Below are positions 59,083 through 61,917 of a stretch of DNA of 61,917 bases, in pieces. The translations under genes and the position numbers were made by a program. Source of the stretch: Ornithinimicrobium sediminis (GTDB lineage Bacteria; Actinomycetota; Actinomycetes; Actinomycetales; Dermatophilaceae). The notes beneath the pieces are model-generated. The model saw only the letters and a program-made list of their open reading frames with translations, made no database searches and had not been told where the DNA came from. The number at the start of each line of letters is the position of its first letter. The stretch's first letter is position 1. The stretch spans positions 1-61,917 of the forward strand of contig NZ_JAJSDQ010000011.1 in assembly GCF_021272345.1 (NCBI RefSeq). The letters run 5' to 3'.

Positions 59083-60225
59083 TCAGGCGGTCACCGTGGC
59101 GCGCCGTCCTGCGGCGATCTCCCGGGCGGCCCGGCGTGCCGCCTTGCCCACATACCCAGTGAGCCCCGGGCGGTAGACGTAGCCGACGAAGCGCAGCCCG
59201 GGGGCCACCTCGCCACCGGTGCCGTCCAGCGGCATGCCGCGCTCGTCGAGCACCCCGAGGTGCCCGCACAGCGGCTCCAGACCGGTGCTGTAGCCCGTCG
59301 CCACCACCACCGCGTCGACCTCGACCCGCCGACCGTCGGCGAGCCGCGCGCCCTCCGCGGACAGCGACTGCACCGCCGGCACCACCACGACCGACCCGTC
59401 CCGGATGGCGTCCAGCACCTCGGCGTCCACGACGGCGGTCCCGGCGCCGCGCCTGCGCAGCTGGGCGATCGGCCCCTCCGTCGGCGCGGGCAGGCCGTAG
59501 GGGGCCAGGTCGCCGACGACGCGGCGCTGCATGGCCAGCAGCAGCCGGTCCACCAGGCCGGCCGGCAGCCGCAGGAAGAGCGGCACGGGCAGGTCGCCGG
59601 GCAGCCCGCCCACCGTCCGCAGCAGGATGTTGGGCGGGGTGCGGAAGGAGAGCAGCACGCTGCCCGCACCGCCGGTGGCCAGCTGGTGGGCGATCTCCAG
59701 GCCGGTCGACCCGGCGCCCACGACGAGCACCCGCCGGCCGGTGAACCCGGCGGGGTTGCGGTAGTCGGTGGCGTGCAGCACCTGGCCGCCGAAGCCGTGC
59801 CCGCGGGCCCACTCCGGCAGCGCAGGGGTGTGGAAGATGCCGGTGGCCACCACGACGTGCTGCGCCCGGCGCTCCCCCGCGTCGGTGGACACCACCCAGC
59901 CCTCGCCGTCCTCCGCCGCCTGCAGCCCGGTCACCTCGACCCCTGTCTCCACGGGCACGTGCCGGCGCGCGGCATACTCCTGCAGGTAGGTGACGTACTG
60001 GTCGCGGGTGGGGAACTGCCCGTACTCCCGCGGGAACGGCGCCCCCGGCAGGGCCGAGAGCAGGCGGCTGGTGTTGAACCGGAGGGCGTCGTAGCGGCCG
60101 GCCCAGGCCGCGCCGAGCACCGCGCCCCGCTCGAGCACGGTGGCGGGCACCCCGCGGGCGACCAGCTCGGCCGCCGTGGCCAGGCCCGAGGGTCCGCTGC
60201 CGATGACGACGACATGGTGTTCCAC
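59083..60225 (-). CDS. FAD-dependent monooxygenase-like oxidoreductase
   Basis: A 380-residue flavoprotein: FAD fold VVVIGSGPSGLATAAELVAR, NAD(P)H fold VLVVGAGSTGLEIAHQLA, and the late motif VVVATGYSTGLEPL. It resembles flavin-dependent monooxygenases of the YUCCA/CzcO type with FFNTSRL-like substrate loop (RFNTSRLLSAL). Substrate unknown. GTG 60225 is fixed by GAAGGGAGCGG; the longer frame to 60561 is non-coding. Confidence 0.85.
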   Translation of the reverse strand: MEHHVVVIGSGPSGLATAAELVARGVPATVLERGAVLGAAWAGRYDALRFNTSRLLSALPGAPFPREYGQFPTRDQYVTYLQEYAARRHVPVETGVEVTGLQAAEDGEGWVVSTDAGERRAQHVVVATGIFHTPALPEWARGHGFGGQVLHATDYRNPAGFTGRRVLVVGAGSTGLEIAHQLATGGAGSVLLSFRTPPNILLRTVGGLPGDLPVPLFLRLPAGLVDRLLLAMQRRVVGDLAPYGLPAPTEGPIAQLRRRGAGTAVVDAEVLDAIRDGSVVVVPAVQSLSAEGARLADGRRVEVDAVVVATGYSTGLEPLCGHLGVLDERGMPLDGTGGEVAPGLRFVGYVYRPGLTGYVGKAARRAAREIAAGRRATVTA

Positions 60226-60407
60226 GGTCCGCTCCCTTCTGCACCGCGGCCCGGACGGGCCGACACCACCCATGGTGGGCTGGTCCGCCGAGGTCGGCCA
60301 TCCCCCATCAGGGGGGTCTTGCCGGTGGCGTCGCAGCGGACGTGCCGGCATGCGACAGCTCGATCCGGGCTCTTCCCCGCGACCGTGGGGAGGTCTACCG
60401 TTTTTCC

Positions 60408-60515
60408 ATGGACGGTGGGAACGGGCTCGTCGACGAGGAGGGCGAGCCGGACTACCCGGACGAGGAGCCGGTGGAGTCCAACGAGTTCGTCGAGCCGTGG
60501 AAGGACGACGGATGA
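60408..60515 (+). CDS. 35-residue acidic peptide, coupled to the CHAP gene
   Basis: A short frame, MDGGNGLVDEEGEPDYPDEE and so on, with about 16 acidic residues of 35, ending WKDDG. It is too short for usual gene finding. Its stop overlaps the start of the CHAP protein (ATGA at 60512-60515), and GGGGAGG lies upstream, so coupled translation is plausible. It could be a leader peptide or a small partner of the cell-wall protein. No family is known to me. Confidence 0.5.
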   Translation: MDGGNGLVDEEGEPDYPDEEPVESNEFVEPWKDDG

Positions 60516-61690
60516 GCCTCACCGGGGCGACCCTGCGCAAGCAGTTCCTGACCGTGGTCAACGACCAGGTCGGCTACACCAGTGGTCAGTACGAGCACTC
60601 CCGGTACGGCAGGCGCAGCACCTGGGCCTCCGACTGGCTGAAGCCGCAGGACTGGCAGGGCTTCTGGTGCAACCGCTTCCTGTCCTGGGGCGTCGACCAG
60701 GTCATGGGCACCAACCCGGGCCGGGCCGCCGTCGGGCACCAGGCGGGCACCCCGCTGCCGGTGGGCTTCGCCGCCACGTGGCTGCAGCGCGACTGGTTCC
60801 GTGCCCACGGACGGCATGTCGGGTATGCCGCCGCGGAGCCCGGTGACTTCTTCCTCTTCCTGATGAACGGGCCGCGCAAGGCCAACCCCACCAACCACAT
60901 CGGGGTGTGCTCCCGCAGCGTCGCCGGCCGGCACGAGGTGCTCGAGGGCAACCTGGCCAACCCGGGCAAGGGGGCCGACACCATCGGCGTCTGGTACCAC
61001 CGGCGCCCGCTGCAGGGGCCCTACGGCAAGGTGGTGGCGGTCTACCGGCCCGACTGGAGCGCCGCCGCCAAGGTCTACAACCGCGAGCACCCCGGGTCGG
61101 TCGTGACGAGGCCCGTGCCACCTCCCACCGCCGAGCAGAAGGCGCAGCTGAAGCTGCTGGGCTACTCGCAGAACACGGCCGGCGTGCGGAAGTTCCAGAA
61201 GGCGAACGGCCTGATGGGCCTGGGCATGGTCGGCCCGCAGACCAAGACGCTGCTCGCGCAGCGGGTCACCGAGCACCGGCGCAAGGCCGACCTCGCCCAG
61301 CAGGAGGCGGAGAAGAAGCGCCGGGCGGAGGAGAGGCGCAAGGCCGAGCTCGCCCAGCAGAAGAGGGCCGAGGAGCAGGCCGCCGCGCTGCAGCGTCACC
61401 GGGTGGGCGGCGACACCCGGTTCACCACCGCGGTGGCCGTCGCGCGCGACACGTTCCCGGACGGCGCCGTGACGGTCTACCTCGTCGGCGACTCCGCCGT
61501 CGACGCGGCCCTGGCCAGCACCTACCGCGACGGCCCGGTGCTGCTGGTGCCACAGGGTGACACGCCCAGCGAGCCCGTGCTGGAGGAGATCCGGCGGCTG
61601 GCACCGCGCAAGGTCAAGGCCCTCGGTGGACCGGCTGCCGTCAGTGACGCCCAGCTCGGCGCCGCCCTCGCCGCAGCGGACCTGACCTGA
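60512..61690 (+). CDS. CHAP-domain protein with coiled coil and cell-wall-binding repeats
   Basis: A 392-residue protein: CHAP-like amidase/peptidase domain (about 30-180) with catalytic-type Cys53 (GFWCNRFLSWG) and His129 (PTNHIGVCS), a peptidoglycan-binding-like segment (about 205-245; LKLLGYSQNTAGVRKFQKAN), an Ala/Glu/Lys coiled coil (about 250-295) and a cell-wall-binding repeat of the CWB2 type (about 300-390; VGGDTRFTTAVAVARDTFP). No signal peptide is evident, which is odd for a wall enzyme; secretion by another path or lysis is needed. ATG 60512 overlaps the acidic peptide gene. Confidence 0.8.
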   Translation: MSLTGATLRKQFLTVVNDQVGYTSGQYEHSRYGRRSTWASDWLKPQDWQGFWCNRFLSWGVDQVMGTNPGRAAVGHQAGTPLPVGFAATWLQRDWFRAHGRHVGYAAAEPGDFFLFLMNGPRKANPTNHIGVCSRSVAGRHEVLEGNLANPGKGADTIGVWYHRRPLQGPYGKVVAVYRPDWSAAAKVYNREHPGSVVTRPVPPPTAEQKAQLKLLGYSQNTAGVRKFQKANGLMGLGMVGPQTKTLLAQRVTEHRRKADLAQQEAEKKRRAEERRKAELAQQKRAEEQAAALQRHRVGGDTRFTTAVAVARDTFPDGAVTVYLVGDSAVDAALASTYRDGPVLLVPQGDTPSEPVLEEIRRLAPRKVKALGGPAAVSDAQLGAALAAADLT

Positions 61691-61738
61691 CACGGTCCGC
61701 ACCACGGCCCCGGCGCGCGCAGCAGCCCGGGGCACACC

Positions 61739-61774
61739 GAAGCCCCCGTGCAGTCTGCTCGACACGGGGGCTTC
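61739..61774. terminator. Bidirectional terminator hairpin
   Basis: GAAGCCCCCGTG (61739-61750) and CACGGGGGCTTC (61763-61774) form a perfect 12-bp stem with a 12-base loop. It lies between the convergent CHAP gene and the truncated gene at the window edge. Confidence 0.8.
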
Positions 61775-61821
61775 GTCTCTGACCACGCTGGCTGTGGGGC
61801 CTGCGGGCGGAGTCCGTGGGG

Positions 61822-61917
61822 TCAGCGCAGGATCGGGAAGCGCCTGACGATGGAGGTGTTCTTCCACCAGGAGCCAAGACCCCAGGTGTCACCGGAGAAG
61901 GACAGCGCCAGGAAGAC
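61822..61917 (-). CDS. C-terminal end of a gene running off the window
   Basis: The minus strand is open from 61917 to a TGA at 61824-61822 (31 codons, ending WKNTSIVRRFPILR). Pattern (LALSFSGDTWGLGSWW) and the adjacent terminator suggest a real gene end, but the family cannot be told. Confidence 0.5.
   Translation of the reverse strand, partial: VFLALSFSGDTWGLGSWWKNTSIVRRFPILR

Noticed and set aside
57857-60301. 814-codon frame opposite the LuxR and FAD oxidoreductase genes
   Set aside because: Arg/Gly/Ala-rich with no domain; the region is explained by two proteins with clear motifs.

Overview
The window is high-GC DNA (roughly 70% in sampled stretches) with tight ATGA/GTGA gene overlaps, many GTG starts, apparently leaderless promoters, an Lsr2-type DNA-binding domain and a LigD-type polymerase. 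It fits a chromosomal segment of an actinobacterium. Assignment to Micrococcales/Intrasporangiaceae is only an inference. No rRNA, tRNA, CRISPR array or replication origin was recognised.

Region by region. 0-5 kb: a VapBC toxin-antitoxin pair, a large polytopic membrane protein and a CYP152-type peroxygenase P450 with OleT-like active-site residues. 5-10 kb: lower-GC secreted/membrane proteins and an LtaS-like phosphoglycerol transferase. 10-16.7 kb: an orphan contractile-tail sheath fused to a broken AAA+ segment, a remnant of a ddaH gene, a lipoprotein-like protein, and a large secreted SGNH-hydrolase protein split by one in-frame TAG, then intact ddaH. 16.7-20 kb: an ISL3-type insertion sequence with 24-bp perfect inverted repeats whose insertion cut the 3' ends of two convergent genes. 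20-25.4 kb: a class V aminotransferase, a squalene-cyclase-fold protein and a PLD/helicase/DUF3427 protein.

25.4-36.2 kb (minus strand) holds the most interesting unit, a lower-GC operon: membrane-anchored HNH nuclease, small membrane protein, secreted vWA protein with one membrane anchor and a cytoplasmic tail, very large tubulin/FtsZ-like protein, two-TM protein, SRPBCC protein. Two pairs of its proteins share short linear motifs: SERP(P)QSL[FW]DDD on the cytoplasmic side of the vWA and HNH proteins, and the C-terminal DDPxVWN on the tubulin-like and two-TM proteins. I read it as a membrane-associated cytomotive or surveillance machine with docking peptides. The tubulin-like/vWA pairing is known from comparative genomics; the HNH nuclease and the motifs appear less described.

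36.4-44.5 kb: a methyltransferase and a SemiSWEET-like/SulP transporter pair that share a nearly identical upstream region, separated by a TPR-LuxR regulator that may control both; then a VOC protein and a GntR-ABC exporter operon with an AT-rich palindromic operator. 44.5-53.3 kb: PLP decarboxylase, MazEF-type pair, secreted SGNH hydrolase, TM2-DUF4352 protein, a divergent VOC/MarR pair with twin operators, Nramp-like transporter, membrane protein and lipoprotein. 53.4-61.9 kb: a Baeyer-Villiger-type monooxygenase, a GNAT pseudogene, LigD-like PE-POL protein, ERCC4-Lsr2 nuclease, LuxR regulator, FAD oxidoreductase, a 35-residue acidic ORF coupled to a CHAP/cell-wall-binding protein, a bidirectional terminator and the end of a truncated gene.
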